64,000 nt of DNA from Diphasiastrum complanatum (GCA_029204225.1 CM055097.1:63000904-63064903); one strand, 5' to 3'; counted from the stretch's first letter, positions 1 through 12,293 are shown. Notes: generated by a model from the letters alone, not told the origin. Made by a program: numbers and translations.

Positions 1-524
1 GATCAAATAGAGATTTGATTCATTGAAGCAATTCATTTTGAAGCATTAGGTCAGATCTTTAAGTCTGATTTGTTCAGATCTTATGTGTGTGTGAAATATC
101 AAGCAAAAAAAAAAAAACTGATTAATGGATCTCTAGAATATCAGATAAGGCAGTTAAGAGTTTTCTGGAAGGAAAAGCTGATGGTATGGGACATCAGTAA
201 TTTTGGAAAGGGAATTGTAGGACTCTAAAGATCTAATGATCAATGGTGTGTTTTAGTGCCTTGGGCGATCAATTGTGTGATCAATGGTGCGTCATCAGCT
301 TTTGGTGTAATTGGTTTCATCGCCCATGTGGTTGGATCGACCTTTATCGCATGTTCTCTATTTTCGAAGGTGAGTTTTTCATTTTCCAGTTGTGAACCAC
401 TTGCGCGATCCTCAACCAAGGTCTTCCTATTAAAACACGGTAGGAAGAAGGGGATTCTGGTATGTCCATCACCACAAAAGTGATTACAAATTGCATTCTC
501 ATTATTTCACTAGGATGTCGTCAA
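1..524. other. Unassigned sequence at window start
   Basis: No gene, RNA or repeat could be recognised. The stretch is AT-rich with a short A run near 105-116. It probably belongs to the minus-strand Gypsy fragment that begins just to the right, but no coding similarity is visible. Confidence 0.4.
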
Positions 525-1834
525 CTACACTTTTTGGCTTGACATAGGATTGATCTGCTAATTTGATGACAAATTTTACTGGTTTCAATCCTTGTAATCC
601 CCATTTCTAATACATGGTAGTGGAGATCAAGTTTACACCCCGATTCTCCATCTACCACTGTTGCTTCGTCCTCGAACCTCTTGTGGTGGATTGGCAGGGT
701 GATGTTGTGTTCTTCACTCTCCCAGGCTGCCCTAATATGGAGGACGCTACTCGTTCCATCGTAGCCCGCACAATTTAAGGGCTCTTCTACTGCTATTTCC
801 GGTTCCGTTTTGGCCCATTCAGCTAGGCTTGAGGTGAAATCCGCAGTAGCTCACCGAGAGATAAGTTCACATGACTAGATAGTAAACTGATGGGCACACC
901 TGTCTGTGGGACCTCTGGCACTTCCATATAAAATGGTGGTTTATGATGATGCAAGTAACATTTTGATCCATTGTCACTGGAAATGCAGTTGGCGGTGCTG
1001 GTTCTTCCGTAGGTTGAGGTTCTGCAGGAGCTTCTCTTGCTTGTGTGGCTTCCTCTTCTTGTGCTTTATGTACCCAATGACGGACCTTATGGTATATCCT
1101 TCCTTCTTCCCTCACATTCGGATATGGTCCTATAGCTGAGGATTGGTCGTCAGGTCACTGATACTGATGGAGGTGGTGATGGGGCCACTCCCTTCTGCTT
1201 TTGTGCTTGTGTAACTGCTAGCATAGAAACATGGGGATTTTGTCTTTCTTGTGGCATCCTTCTTGGAACTGCTGCTGGTTGTACAATGATTAAATTTCGG
1301 GGTGCACTTGTTCTAGGTTTAAATGGGCGGTTCTTGAAGCAATGCCCGTATCCGCATTCTCTGCAAAAGGCCATATATTGTCCCTTATAAGGACATTCAA
1401 CAATTTTGTGACATTTGTCGCATTCATAGCAGCCATAGATCCTGCCTCCCTGACATTGAGATTGTGCAACATAGGTTGCATAGTATTTGTTGATTGCCGG
1501 ATCGACAAATGCCTCCTCCGGTCCGTACCACTGCTGCTGCTCAGGTTGGGGTGGTGGTTCTTCTTCTACTGTTGCCAGATTTACATGAGCTACTTGATTA
1601 TTAGCTAGCCTTGGTGGTGCAGGTAAGGCCATGTGTCGTTGATTATTTGGCGCGCCATACTGCGGTGCCGCATTCGGTGCTCCTTGATGGTAAGGATAAG
1701 AGGTCTGGCATTGATTCCTCTGTTATTGTATGATCCGAGGGTTGAATGGGCAAAATGTCGTTTTGTGCAAAGATGCGTTGCACAGATGGCAAAACCTCTA
1801 TGTTAGTTTGAGATTTTGTTTCAAAACTGGACAC
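525..1834 (-). pseudogene. Ty3/Gypsy gag C-terminus and protease fragment
   Basis: Read on the minus strand, this is the C-terminal part of a Gypsy gag followed by an aspartic protease. The longest open stretch (1632-1150) starts with a Pro/Gln-rich linker and then has two Cys/His clusters. The first is a degenerate zinc knuckle, CYECDKCHKIVEC; the second is CRECGYGHC. Around 540-830 the minus strand matches, position by position, the protease region of the larger element at 7.9-8.4 kb, including the active-site area near 637-660. Frames are broken between blocks, and RT and integrase are absent on the left, so this is a dead relative of the neighbouring element. The fragment ends near 1834, probably where the larger element's 3' terminus was inserted or recombined. 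Confidence 0.7.
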
Positions 1835-1849
1835 TCTGTAGTGGGTTTC

Positions 1850-2605
1850 TTTCTTTGCCTAACCTGAATCCAAGATCTAGTCAATCTAGCATCAAAGAGA
1901 CGGAGTTAGTTGTCACGCATAGGTTCATTCCCATAAGAGCGATAGTTTAGTTCAGATTTCAACATGAATGGAGGATTCACATCTATCTCTACATCCATTA
2001 ACCCTACTCTTTAACACTACTCATCCCTTAACGCTTACAATCCCTTAACAATACACATCCACAACAGAGATAGCTTACTCTTGCTCTCTCTCCCTTTCTC
2101 TCTCATAAAAAGTATAATAACATACAATCTCAATAACACTCAGATCCAACAATTAGCAGAATCCAAATAAGCATGAGAGATGGAGGAAAAGTGATAGAGA
2201 GCAAGGACATTCATCAATCCATTTATGAAGAGAACCAATCTGCTTTATTGAAATGAGAAAATGAACATGAGGAGCAACTCGAGTTGATCCCTTCTTATAG
2301 TAGAGAGGAGGACCCTAGCCTCTGAATCCTATTGGTCCATTCTTGCCTCTCTTTTTATTCAAATTTAAAAAAGTGTGGGAACCATCAAAATTGGAGGGAA
2401 ACCCAACTTTATTCACTAACTTGACATTTAGGCCTTGCGACATTAAAAGTTCTACAAAAAGGCCTAAAGTCCTTTTATTAACTTTTGACTAATCAATCAA
2501 ATAACTGTGTGATCATTGGGTTGGACTTACACACGCATGGTGCCAAATTCCTCTCACTTATTAACTAGGGTTAGGGTTGCCTTGAGATCTGCAAACCCTC
2601 CAACA
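1850..2605 (-). repeat. Candidate 3' LTR of minus-strand Gypsy
   Basis: This non-coding stretch lies between the end of the element's last coding block (2645) and the unrelated fragment to its left, where a 3' LTR is expected. On the minus strand a possible LTR start, TGTTGGAGGG, falls at 2605. No matching 5' LTR could be found by eye to the right of gag, so the assignment rests on position only and the left boundary is a guess. Confidence 0.3.
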
Positions 2606-2644
2606 GTATACTGTTGGTGGTCCCACGACACCTGCAATATGCAG

Positions 2645-3136
2645 TTATTGGGGACTTTTATTGGCTTTGCGCCGATTTTTGATTAAATGATGTTGCACCT
2701 TCTCCATAAAATCGAGACGTGTAGTAATAAAATCCAAAGTGTGTGGCAGGAAACAACGATGGGCTTCGACAATCCACTTTGAGGTTGTCCATGATGTGAA
2801 GCGTGATTCCCAGGAGCCTCCCATCATTGCCGCACGAAAATATAAATGAGCAACCGGCAACTGATCTTTGATTTGCTCTGAGACCATCGGCTTATTTGGA
2901 TCGAATGCCAGAGGAGGGAGACAATCGTCCCATCTGCTTGCCACTGACGCCAACAGAGTTAGATCTTTAGCAAATATTGTCGATTGTCGCATCGTTGGAT
3001 CATGAGAGTGGACATACTCTCGTTGATAGGCTTGTAAGGCGCGGCAAAAATCCATTGAGATGGTCCAGCTGTAAGGCTGATGGATGATTGGCCAATTGGA
3101 CGTATGGATGGTGATCTTATCCATAGCCAGTCCCAA
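2645..3136 (-). pseudogene. Gypsy accessory reading frame, distal part
   Basis: An open minus-strand frame of 163 codons ends about 40 bp before the possible LTR start. It resembles no gag or pol domain I know. It has several Trp residues (near residues 14, 23, 68, 109, 116 and 121), a mixed hydrophobic and charged composition, no clear membrane segment, and a basic Lys/Arg-rich end. Because it lies between integrase and the 3' end of the element, it is probably the tail of an extra element gene whose middle is broken. A decayed captured host gene is an alternative. Confidence 0.45.
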
Positions 3137-3262
3137 ATCTTTTCATTTATTTCTTCACGACATTGGCACGTAATAGGGATCTACCTGCAATTGGCGAGGG
3201 CTGGCGACGTAACTCCTAATTGATTCTGGAGTTTTCTCAAAAACCATGATTCTCCATGCCGG

Positions 3263-4509
3263 CTACTCTCCCAATGCAGGTATTTTGTCCAACTCTTTGC
3301 CGGTCTCGATCTCAGAGGTCTTAAACTTCAGAACCCATCCACCACGCGAGGACTCATGCGGATGTTGCTTTAAGAAGGTCTGGATCTGGTCCTCGACGCT
3401 GATGGGCCTTCTAAATAGAGGTGTTGTCCTTGATGAAGATGGACCCGCTTGTACTACTGGTATGGTTGGCAGTTGGTCTGTTATATCTGGAGCCCCCCCC
3501 CTGGTCCATGCTCGAATCAGCCCCTGTATCCATTGGTATAGCTTCTTGGCGTGGAGGGAAGAATTGCTACATGACTGATACGGGGATTTGTGGTCCGGCT
3601 TCCAACACTCGAGCGGTTTCCTTTTCATAGGCGGTAATGGTCTCTTTAGCCTTTGCCAACTCGGTTGAAGTTGCTCCTTTGAACCTGTATGTCTCCACTT
3701 TTTTGAACAAATATGCAATCCTCATCGGTGTGATCAGATGATTTGGTATTTGTGTTTGAAGATACACATCACGCTCAAGGGTGGTCGCATCCAATTCACC
3801 TTGAAGCCGCATGCGATCTTGTTCAGCCATCTGTAATTGCCCCTTCAACAGCTGCACATGTTGCTTGACATCCTGCACGACCTTATCCACCTAATTCTAT
3901 GCGGTTGTCAGGGCGTTTTGCAGGGAGCTGATGTATTCTTCCAAGCAATCAGCTTGTTGCTGGGCCAACTTCTTTTCGGCTTCAGCTTTGTCTTCGTGTT
4001 GTTTGACAATCTTCAACTCTCGATCCAGCTGGACAAGTTCTTGCTTATCAAAATGTTTTCGGACCCCAGATCAGAGATTCTCTGTTCCATTTTCTTCTTT
4101 TTATCCAGCATCGACTGGATCACTTGCGCAAGGCTTAAAACCAAACCTAGAGCATCCCCAGAATCGACGGTTGTGGAGGCGGCAGCAGGAGGAGGACCTG
4201 ATGGAGCTGTCCTTGGTTGGCGTGGAAGAGGTGCCACTACGTCTTCTTCTTCAAAATGGTCTTCCTCTTACCCTTCAAGCACTGCGGCATCGAATTGTTT
4301 TGATGATTTTACAGCTTTGTCGACCCAAAGTGCGGCTGGCCACTATCTTCCATATGAGGTTGCTGGCTGACATCTTCAACACCAATAGTAGATTCATGGA
4401 TATGTCCGCATCCTCTTCCAAGGGATTGGAGTTCAAAGGGTACATGGCTCTGGGACATTTCAAAACTTTCGGTGGCCCCAAGGGGACCGGAATTATTGAA
4501 CATATCCAT
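3263..4509 (-). pseudogene. Gypsy accessory region with coiled-coil segments, broken
   Basis: Several minus-strand frames follow one another with stops and frameshifts. One block (4237-4013) has a Pro/Ala-rich lead followed by a Lys/Glu-rich heptad-like segment containing DKKKKMEQRISDL. The next (3890-3567) is strongly helical, rich in Gln, Glu, Lys and Arg with a regular Leu/Met spacing, and is probably coiled coil. A third (3718-3263) is low in recognisable features. The blocks look like pieces of one former coiled-coil protein encoded downstream of integrase. No catalytic motif is visible and I do not recognise the family. Confidence 0.4.
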
Positions 4510-4562
4510 GAAGAACTGTGTGTGTTTGGTGAGGTGGTCTCGGTGTGTGGGGGTGAGGTGGC

Positions 4563-5303
4563 CTAGGCAGCTGTGATGGGAATGGTAGGCCCGATGTTCA
4601 CAGATTGTCTTTGAATGGAAGCAGAGACAAGGGAAGCATCAGATACTGGGGGAATGGGAAGTTCAGTGCGAACAGCAGCAGGGGGTGGAAGCACAGCTGA
4701 CGACGTATGCCTAGTGTGACATCGTAACACGGAAGGCGAGTCAGGAATAACGATCTCACTACGTGGACGACGACGACTATGAGAACTCGAGGCCTGGTGA
4801 GATGACTCGACCGGTGCTTCTTTGAAAACCGAAAGCACAGAATTCAGGTGGAAGCCATGGATTCTGTTTTCTAAGTGAGAAGCAGCTAAAAGGGACAATA
4901 AAAAACTGGCAGCGAATTGCTGCTTAGTATTGGCCTTTATAGCTCGTTTGAGCTCACCAGAAACAATCTTGAACCAATTATACGGTTCAAGAGGGGCTTT
5001 GGCTAACTTGGTGTTGGACTCCACTATTCTACGGAGGATCTGTGATGTGATGCGGTCTTTCCTAAGGTTACCAACCATCAGGAAGTTGTTCAGTAACTGG
5101 GCAGCAGCGTGGATTGAAGGTTCAGTGATGGCTTCCAGAAGGTAGCCATCATTGGTCCAGTGCTTCCTTTTGCCTATGCTGATGACTTTCTGACTTTTGC
5201 TCCTCAGTCTTTTCTTATTTCTTGCTTTACTTTTTTTTTTTTTACTGTCTTTTTTCAAAAATCTCAGTAAATTAAGTACTGAAAACAAAAAATTGAAAAA
5301 CAA
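4563..5303 (-). CDS. Gypsy accessory reading frame after pol, 246 codons
   Basis: This open frame overlaps the end of pol by about 30 bases in another frame. It has a hydrophobic start (MFFNFLFSVLNLL), then a very basic stretch around residues 18-47 (KKKKSKARNKKRLRSK) that could be a nuclear or nucleic-acid binding signal. A mostly helical middle follows (residues 50-160), then a Ser/Pro/Arg-rich, probably disordered tail. It has no gag, protease, RT, RNase H or integrase motif. Some large plant Gypsy lineages carry extra genes between pol and the 3' LTR; this position fits that pattern, but the protein itself is unrecognised. Further frames down to 2645 suggest the original gene was longer. 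Confidence 0.5.
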   Translation of the reverse strand: MFFNFLFSVLNLLRFLKKDSKKKKSKARNKKRLRSKSQKVISIGKRKHWTNDGYLLEAITEPSIHAAAQLLNNFLMVGNLRKDRITSQILRRIVESNTKLAKAPLEPYNWFKIVSGELKRAIKANTKQQFAASFLLSLLAASHLENRIHGFHLNSVLSVFKEAPVESSHQASSSHSRRRPRSEIVIPDSPSVLRCHTRHTSSAVLPPPAAVRTELPIPPVSDASLVSASIQRQSVNIGPTIPITAA

Positions 5304-6130
5304 TTAAATTTAAAAAAAAAAATTGAGATAAGGCTTGCTGAACTGGCGGAGCAGGCTGCCAAAACTTGCGTAATCGGCTACCATTCACCGGAGTATCAAA
5401 TTGTTTTCCATCCAAGTGCTCAAGAATTACTGCCCCATAGTTCAAGATTTCCTTCACTTCATACGGGCCTTCCCTTGATCAACTTGGTTTTGTACATTAA
5501 TGCCAGATCTCCTGCTTTCAGATCTTTTTTGTGTAATCGACGATCGTGCCATGCCTTGCGACATGTTTTCTCTGCTGCTAAGGCATGAACTGCCATCAAT
5601 CGGGTTTCACATAATTTGTGCAACGCTTCATGACGGAGTTGTAATGACTTATCATCATTCAATCGTTCCGTTGCTGCTATGCGTAAGGATGGGATTAAAA
5701 ATTCAATCGGCATGACGACATCTTGACCATAAACTAGTTGAAAAGGTGTTTGATTTGTACTATTTTTGTAAGCGGTTCTAAATGCCCATAATGCTGCATA
5801 TAGTTTATGTTCCCAATCAGATCGATTCGCTTCAACTGTCTTTGTCATAATGGTGCAGAGAATCTTATTGGAAGATTCAGCTTGGCCATTCCCTCTGGGA
5901 TAGTAGGGAGTAGTAAATTTGTGTATAACAAAAAATCCTCCCAGTAAACACTTTATTATTTGATTGACAAAGTGTGTACCCCGGTCACTGACAATCTCTA
6001 TCGGACATCCAAATCTGATTATAATATTTTTATATAGAAACTTGGCTGTAGATTTTGCATCAGCAACTTTGACAGCTTTGGCTTCTACCCACTTGGTCAT
6101 ATAATCAGTTGCGACGATAATGTATCGGGC
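5272..6130 (-). pseudogene. Gypsy integrase core and C-terminus
   Basis: The minus strand encodes an integrase catalytic core with the D,D-35-E pattern: ATDYMTKW (first Asp), SDRGTHFVN (second Asp) and RGNGQAESSNK (Glu), followed by the usual WAFRTAYKNSTNQTPF block. The main open frame runs 6100-5459 and continues with a short gap into a pol end carrying LDGKQFDTPVNGSRLRKFW. The enzyme would insert element cDNA into chromosomes. The zinc-binding N-terminal domain is missing because RT sequence joins the core directly. There is no chromodomain at the end, unlike the Gypsy copies at 32 and 41 kb. Confidence 0.85.
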
Positions 6131-7017
6131 CCATATCTGACATTTTTCCGGATTTAAAGAAATCTAATATTTGCAGCATCTTTCAAATACTTTCTCCAAT
6201 CGATCCAGATGGTCTGTATTCTTACTATGAGCTCCCAAGTTGTCCAAGTAGATTTCAAGGAATTTCTGCAGATAATCTTTAAAAGCAAATTACATTACTC
6301 TTTGGAATGAACTTGGTGCATTACAGAGTCCAAACGGCATTACTTTGTAAGCATAGGTGCCCCATTCTGTTGCAAAAGCAGTCTTATGGCGATCGGCAGG
6401 TGCAATCTTAACCTGATACTAAATCCATCCAGGAAAGTATAAGCTTCCGCTCCAGCAAGGCGATCCAAAATGCTTTCAGTAAAAGGTAACGGAAAGTGAT
6501 CCTTTCGTGTCACTTTGTTCAATTCTTTGAGATTCACACAGATTTGCAATTTTCCATTTTTCTTAGGAACAATGACAATCGGTGAAATCCATTCAGTATG
6601 CTCGATCTCATAAACTAAATCGGCGTCAAGCAATCTCTGAAGTTCTTTCTTTATCAGGTCCGCCGCATTAGGATTACAGCGATAGAACTTTGTAACCTTT
6701 GGAACTGCATCAGGTACTAAAGGTATGGTATGTTCAATCACTGATGTCGAAATACCCTTAAAATCTTGATAAGTCCACGCAAAGCAATCTTGATACTTAA
6801 TAAGTAACAATCGGAGTGCTTGATACTGTTTAGGAGTAAGTCGTGATCCAACTTGTACAATCTTTTTTGGTTCTCCTGGTTCGGCAAGATTCATTGGCTG
6901 CGTCCTAGCTGACCTCTTTAGATTCCGACATATGTTCTTCAGGTTCATGATGTGCTTTAGGTAAAATGATAACCACATCATCCAGTGTATAACGTTTAAA
7001 ATGTTCAGGCATATCAT
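6131..7017 (-). pseudogene. Gypsy reverse transcriptase, truncated
   Basis: The minus strand shows Gypsy RT blocks in order: ISPIVIVPKKNGK, the LKELNKVTRKDHFPLP block, FLDGFS (motif A region), then across frame breaks VMPFGLCNAPSSFQRVM and EIYLDNLGAHS at the motif C position. The usual motif C is Y-x-D-D; here the second Asp reads as Asn. The sequence then jumps from SLNPEKC directly to the integrase core, so RNase H is absent. Enzyme activity is not expected. Confidence 0.8.
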
Positions 7018-7708
7018 GCTGGACTACATCTGTTTGTTCTTTTTCGAAAGGAGTTGTCTTGGATCTTCGCTTAGCCTTCTTAGCAGGAATTGATCGTGGA
7101 GGTGATGACTTTCGAGATGATAAATCTTTCTTCACATGTGAAGACTTCCTAGACGATGATGTTTTACTATAAATCTGACTTGAAGAATCATGCTCGACTT
7201 TTCCTTTGTCTTTATTCAATAAGGGTGGCACTTCCTCTAAATCAATCTTTTGAGAGAGATTTTCCCATTTCATGACCATATTATAATGTTGTTTAGCTTG
7301 TTTCTTCGTCATTGATCATGTGATCCTGTCTTCCTTTAATATAACTGCTTTGGGCGGTTTTATTGTGAGTTCATCAGGAATATTACGCACTCCAAATCTG
7401 GTCGGATCCATATGATTTAGAATCTGCTCATCTGTAAGTTCTGCATTGCCATCATAAGTCAAGTCGTGACTCACAGGAATGAGTTCATCCTCAATCGGAT
7501 CTAGTATAGGTTCCGTTGATATCCAGGCTACATTCAGCACGTTCAGTGGAAACGTGATTGGTGTATCCAAAGTTTGATCTAATAAGGAAATCTCGCTCGA
7601 ATCTAATTGATTATCTTGTTGACACATATATCCTGCTGTACAGTCAATTGTTGCAAGAGCTTCATTCCAATTGATAGTATTCGTTTGAGAATCGTAATGA
7701 ACTCTCAA
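6905..7708 (-). pseudogene. Gypsy protease-RT linker region
   Basis: Two minus-strand frames (7708-7316 and 7312-6905) fill the gap between protease and RT. They are acidic in the first part and very Lys/Ser-rich in the second (KTSSSRKSSHVKKDLSSRK). They contain no motif I can assign. Long linkers of low conservation are common here in plant Gypsy pol. One stop and frame change separates the two frames. Confidence 0.5.
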
Positions 7709-7879
7709 ATTTTTCTCTGGTCAATCACAAGTATGATATGTTGTTGATTAATTGTCATCCTCTTTTTGAACCATTGGTTTGATAGTCCAAGTTGTAATAT
7801 CAATTTTAACTGTATGTTCACGATTTTCAAAAGTGATTTTTCCGGTACTCCAGTTATGAATTACTTGCGCAACTCGTAA

Positions 7880-8440
7880 TCATGGACGTCCTAATATAAG
7901 CTGGTAGACATTTGGCGCTTCTGGTAAGTCCATCACTATAAAAGTAATGACGAACTGTACTCCCACAATTCTGACAAGTATATCTTCCACCATTCCTCGT
8001 GGACGAACTGTCGTTTGATCAGCTAGCTTAATAGCAAAAGTAACAGGCTTAATCTTTGTAAGGCCCCATTTTGCACATAGATTTGTAGAAATCAGGTTAA
8101 CTCCTGAACCTCCATCTATCACGGCTGCTTCTTTAGGAAATTGTCTATGTTGTATCGGCAGAGTGATATTCTTTTGTTCACTTTCCCAAGTGGCTCCAAC
8201 ATGGAGTACTTCGTTAGATTCTTCAAATCCAGCACAAAAAAGTGGCTCCTGATGGACTTCTGGTTCTTCTTGAGCTAACTTTTGTGCTAAGACTTCTTTT
8301 GCTTTTGGCACCAACTTCAAGAACTCTCCCAATGAAATATTGATCTTGCTAGACAAAATGCTCATGAGTAGTTCTGTATGCGGTGCTTCTGCTTCAGTCA
8401 TCTTGAAGGGTTCTTCAAGATGATGTAACTGATCATTCAT
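7880..8440 (-). pseudogene. Gypsy aspartic protease
   Basis: The minus strand encodes a retropepsin-like domain with AAVIDGGSGVNLIS at the active site. Plant Gypsy proteases in which D-G-G-S-G replaces the classic D-T/S-G-A are known, so this need not be a lesion. The flap and second half follow (VTFAIKLADQTTVRPRG and QLILGRP). The enzyme would process Gag-Pol. The frame is open for 186 codons but is cut from gag and RT by stops. Confidence 0.7.
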
Positions 8441-8541
8441 ATCCGTACATAAATTTCTTGGTGCTACAATGGTGAAGAATGAACTTCAGTTGTTGCTTTA
8501 GCAGCTTCAAGCTCCTCTTCTTCTTGTAGATGTTTGATCCA

Positions 8542-9243
8542 CTATCTCATATCCTGATATCTTTGTTTTTCTGTATTAAGATTTGGATAGACTCCCGATG
8601 TTGTTGGTATATCATTCAATGGTATAGAATCAGCAGGTACTGGATCCATTACTGGTTCTTTCTGCTTCTGTACTCTGGTGACCACCATCAAGGTTGTGCT
8701 TGGTTTATTATGAGCTACTGGTCTTTGCTTAATTGTTATCAAATTTATAGGTGCTGTAGCTGGCGGTGGCTTCGGTCTCGCTGGACAGTCTTTATAGCAA
8801 TGCCCATAACCACAATCACAACAGAATGGTACAAATTTTTTTTTATTTGGACATTCTGCAACTCTGTGATTTTCTCCACATGCAAAGCATCCGAGTGGTG
8901 CTCTGGTCCAATTTCTGGAGGCCTGTTGTTGAGCAGCAACATAAATGGCATATTGTTCTGAAGATCCACCTGAAGATCCACTTGCTTGATCATTTCCATA
9001 GTTCCATTGCTCAACATTTCCGTTAGGTTCTCGTTCCATCAAATTGGCTGGAGGAGCGGAGTGCTTTGGTGGGGAAGGTAAAGCTAAACGTTCCGGGTAT
9101 CCAAGAGCATATTGTCGCGGTCTTACTGATGGATTACCTCCATATCGTGGTTCTCGATATCCCATCTGGGCATACCCTTGTTGAATTATCCGAGGGTTGA
9201 AGTTGCAAAAAGTAGTCTCATGATCCGGTGAATTGACACTCGT
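8542..9243 (-). pseudogene. Gypsy gag C-terminus with zinc knuckles
   Basis: This minus-strand frame of up to 207 codons has a Gly/Ser/Gln-rich lead and then CFACGENHRVAECP, a knuckle with spacing C-x2-C-x3-H-x4-C, followed by CCDCGYGHCYKDCP. Such clusters bind the element RNA in the nucleocapsid part of Gag. The same pair occurs in the fragment at 1.15-1.63 kb, showing that the two copies belong to one family. Confidence 0.7.
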
Positions 9244-10101
9244 TCACCGTGTGATTTCTGTACAAATAGAACACCAAACATTTTCCCTAGTAGGAAAAGT
9301 CTTTGCAAGCTTTTCAAGTTCCTTGTTTGCTTCCCCGTGGAAATTTTCCAATGCTTTGATCTTCTCATCAAATTGCAACTGCAACTTTTTCATCTGTTTC
9401 TGCTGGTTCTTTCCAAGTTTCTCGAACTCATTGAGCATCATTTCTGTAGTAGCATTGGCATTCGTTGATGCACTAGTGGTGGATATCGTAGTAGTCTGCC
9501 TTGCTATATAAGGCAACATACTGATATTTGTCTCCTCATCTAAATCTTCATCCTCCTCCGGAATCGAATCGTCCATAGCATTTTGCAAGAGTGCATACTC
9601 ATTATGGCGTTTCAACTCAAATCTGATCCGTTTAGGTAGACCTGATAAAAACCACATAATCATGGCATTTTCGTTAATTATCTCATATTCGCATTCAGAC
9701 CTAAGACGTTTTACCCATTCAATTTAATCTCAAACCATTTCCCGCTTTCCCATTTTAATTTTACTTAAAAGTAGGAAAGGGTCTTCCATAAACTTTCGTG
9801 ATTTGAACCATGTGATCAGGGCTCGCTTAACAACCTCCCAATCTGTACGCTCAGTTTCATCTTGATTATAGTACCAATCTTGTGCTGCGCCTGTTAAGGC
9901 CATAGTAAACAGCTTAAGTTTATCTTGAGGATAAATCTCACCATAGACTTCACAGGATTCAACATAGATTTGAAGAAATCTAACTGGATTTGTTAATCCA
10001 TTATATTTGGGTAGATCCAATCGAGGTGCTCTTATAACAATAATTGGATTGACTTCATGTGGAGCACCTCCAGGAGCAGCTCCAGGGGCAGCCATCTTCA
10101 C
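9244..10101 (-). pseudogene. Gypsy gag, capsid part
   Basis: The minus strand starts with MKMAAPGAAPGG and continues into a plant Gypsy capsid: LDLPKYNGLTNPVRFLQIY, then a block with AAQDWYYN and WFKSRKF. A stop or frame break near 9725 is followed by RLRSECEYEII and LSGLPKRIRFEL, then a coiled-coil-like Lys/Gln-rich end near 9400. The protein would form the virus-like particle. It shares its order of motifs with the isolated minus-strand gag at 37.3-37.8 kb. Confidence 0.75.
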
Positions 10102-11240
10102 AAATTTAGATCAAATAGATAATGAGATTGGATCTAGATTTTTCAAAAAAAATTTCCAGATTAGATCTACTAGATCTATTCCACTTTTCAAGAATATGAT
10201 TCTATATGATGACTTTTTCAAATTCGATCAATCGATACTTCTCAAAAATGATAAATCTCTCAAAATCCAAATCAGAACATATCAGATTTGATCCAAATTT
10301 TGATAGAGACTTGATTTGGAAAATCAACAACTGAAAATAGGACTGGCGAAGGTTCACTAGGCGAAGGTTGTCCTGGCGAAGGTTCATCAGTGCTATTTTG
10401 AAAAAAAAAAAAACTCTCTGAACACTTTTCTGGCAATTTCTAGGGAAATAACTTTCGTCAACCTCTTAGTGAAGGATCTGACACAAGTACAACTATGGAA
10501 AATCGGACAAAGGTTTCTGACACAAGAAATTATAGTTTTTGTAGTCTAGCGAGGGTAAAATTCAAGAATTTATGTGATCTGATCAAGAAGAATCTGGTGA
10601 AGGTTCAAGAGTGATACTGGTATTTTTGCAAAAAAGTGACTTTTGGCAAAAATATGACATTATGACAACTGATCCTCTGAAAACCTTTCTATTATTCTTC
10701 GCAGACCTGGCACTAGATAGATCTGAATCACACCTAAGCACAGTGAATTGGGCGAAGGTTCTTTTTCTGTATTTTTAGGATTTTGGCAATTTTTTTGGTG
10801 TTCTTTGAAGGTTTTTCTGATGTTTCTGAAAATCTGCTAGAAATTAATCTTTGCCCTTCAAACTGAAGGTTCTGTAAACAAAACCAAAGGTGTCTGCAAC
10901 TCGACGAAGGTTTCTTGAAAGAGGATAAAAAGTTATCAGCTCTGATGACACTTTTTGTCTCTTTTTTGACCAATATGACAGATTTGACCGCTTTTTGTTA
11001 TTTTCTCTGATATCTCAAATTCAAATGGATCTTAAGATTGGTGATCTGAATAGCTTTCCTTGTGATTAATCAGATTAGATTTCAAACAAGCCAATCCACT
11101 CAAATCAAGCAAAATTAATCTCGAACTAACCCTAAAATGCAGATCTAACACTATTCATGCCACGACAAGATGCCTAATGCAAGCTAACCATCCAACAATC
11201 ATGCTGCAAACTGAAAAATTGGCGTAGCTCACCGGCAACG
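10102..11240 (-). other. Leader/LTR-side region of Gypsy, non-coding
   Basis: No gene is visible. It is the upstream side of the minus-strand gag and should hold the primer-binding site and 5' LTR. A possible primer site complementary to initiator tRNA-Met reads TGTCATCAGAGC on the minus strand at about 10939-10950, two mismatches from the usual TGGTATCAGAGC. The region is peppered with a short G-C-G-A-A-G-G-T-T motif described separately. Confidence 0.35.
10345..10389 (+). repeat. Three tandem 15-bp repeats, ggcgaaggtt core
   Basis: Three adjacent 15-bp units share the first ten bases, ggcgaaggtt, and differ in the last five. Further single copies or close variants with gaaggtt lie at about 10596, 10751, 10863 and 10902, always in the same orientation. 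The stretch precedes gag of the minus-strand Gypsy element and could be a repeated regulatory or packaging motif. Confidence 0.7.
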
Positions 11241-11309
11241 CACCCCTTTTCCATTCCCTTGCTTTCTATCATTTTTTTTTTGTTGCAATAGTTTGAATTG
11301 TAGCCACAC

Positions 11310-12293
<984 letters not shown>

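Larger units (their letters stand above)
2606..10101 (-). mobile_element. Minus-strand Ty3/Gypsy element, internal region
   Basis: Coding blocks on the minus strand run in Gypsy order: gag (from about 10101), zinc knuckle, aspartic protease, RT, integrase, then extra reading frames not found in a minimal Gypsy element. Having RT before integrase separates it from Copia. The copy is dead. Gag and pol are interrupted by stops and frameshifts, and an internal deletion joins the end of RT directly to the integrase core near 6131, removing RNase H and the integrase zinc domain. The fragment at 0.5-1.8 kb and the isolated gag piece at 37.3-37.8 kb belong to the same family. Confidence 0.8.

Noticed and set aside
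11189-11196. CCAACA near 11196 as the missing 5' LTR edge of the minus-strand Gypsy
   Set aside because: Only a few bases match the candidate LTR start at 2605 and the neighbouring sequence is unrelated, so an LTR pair is not supported.
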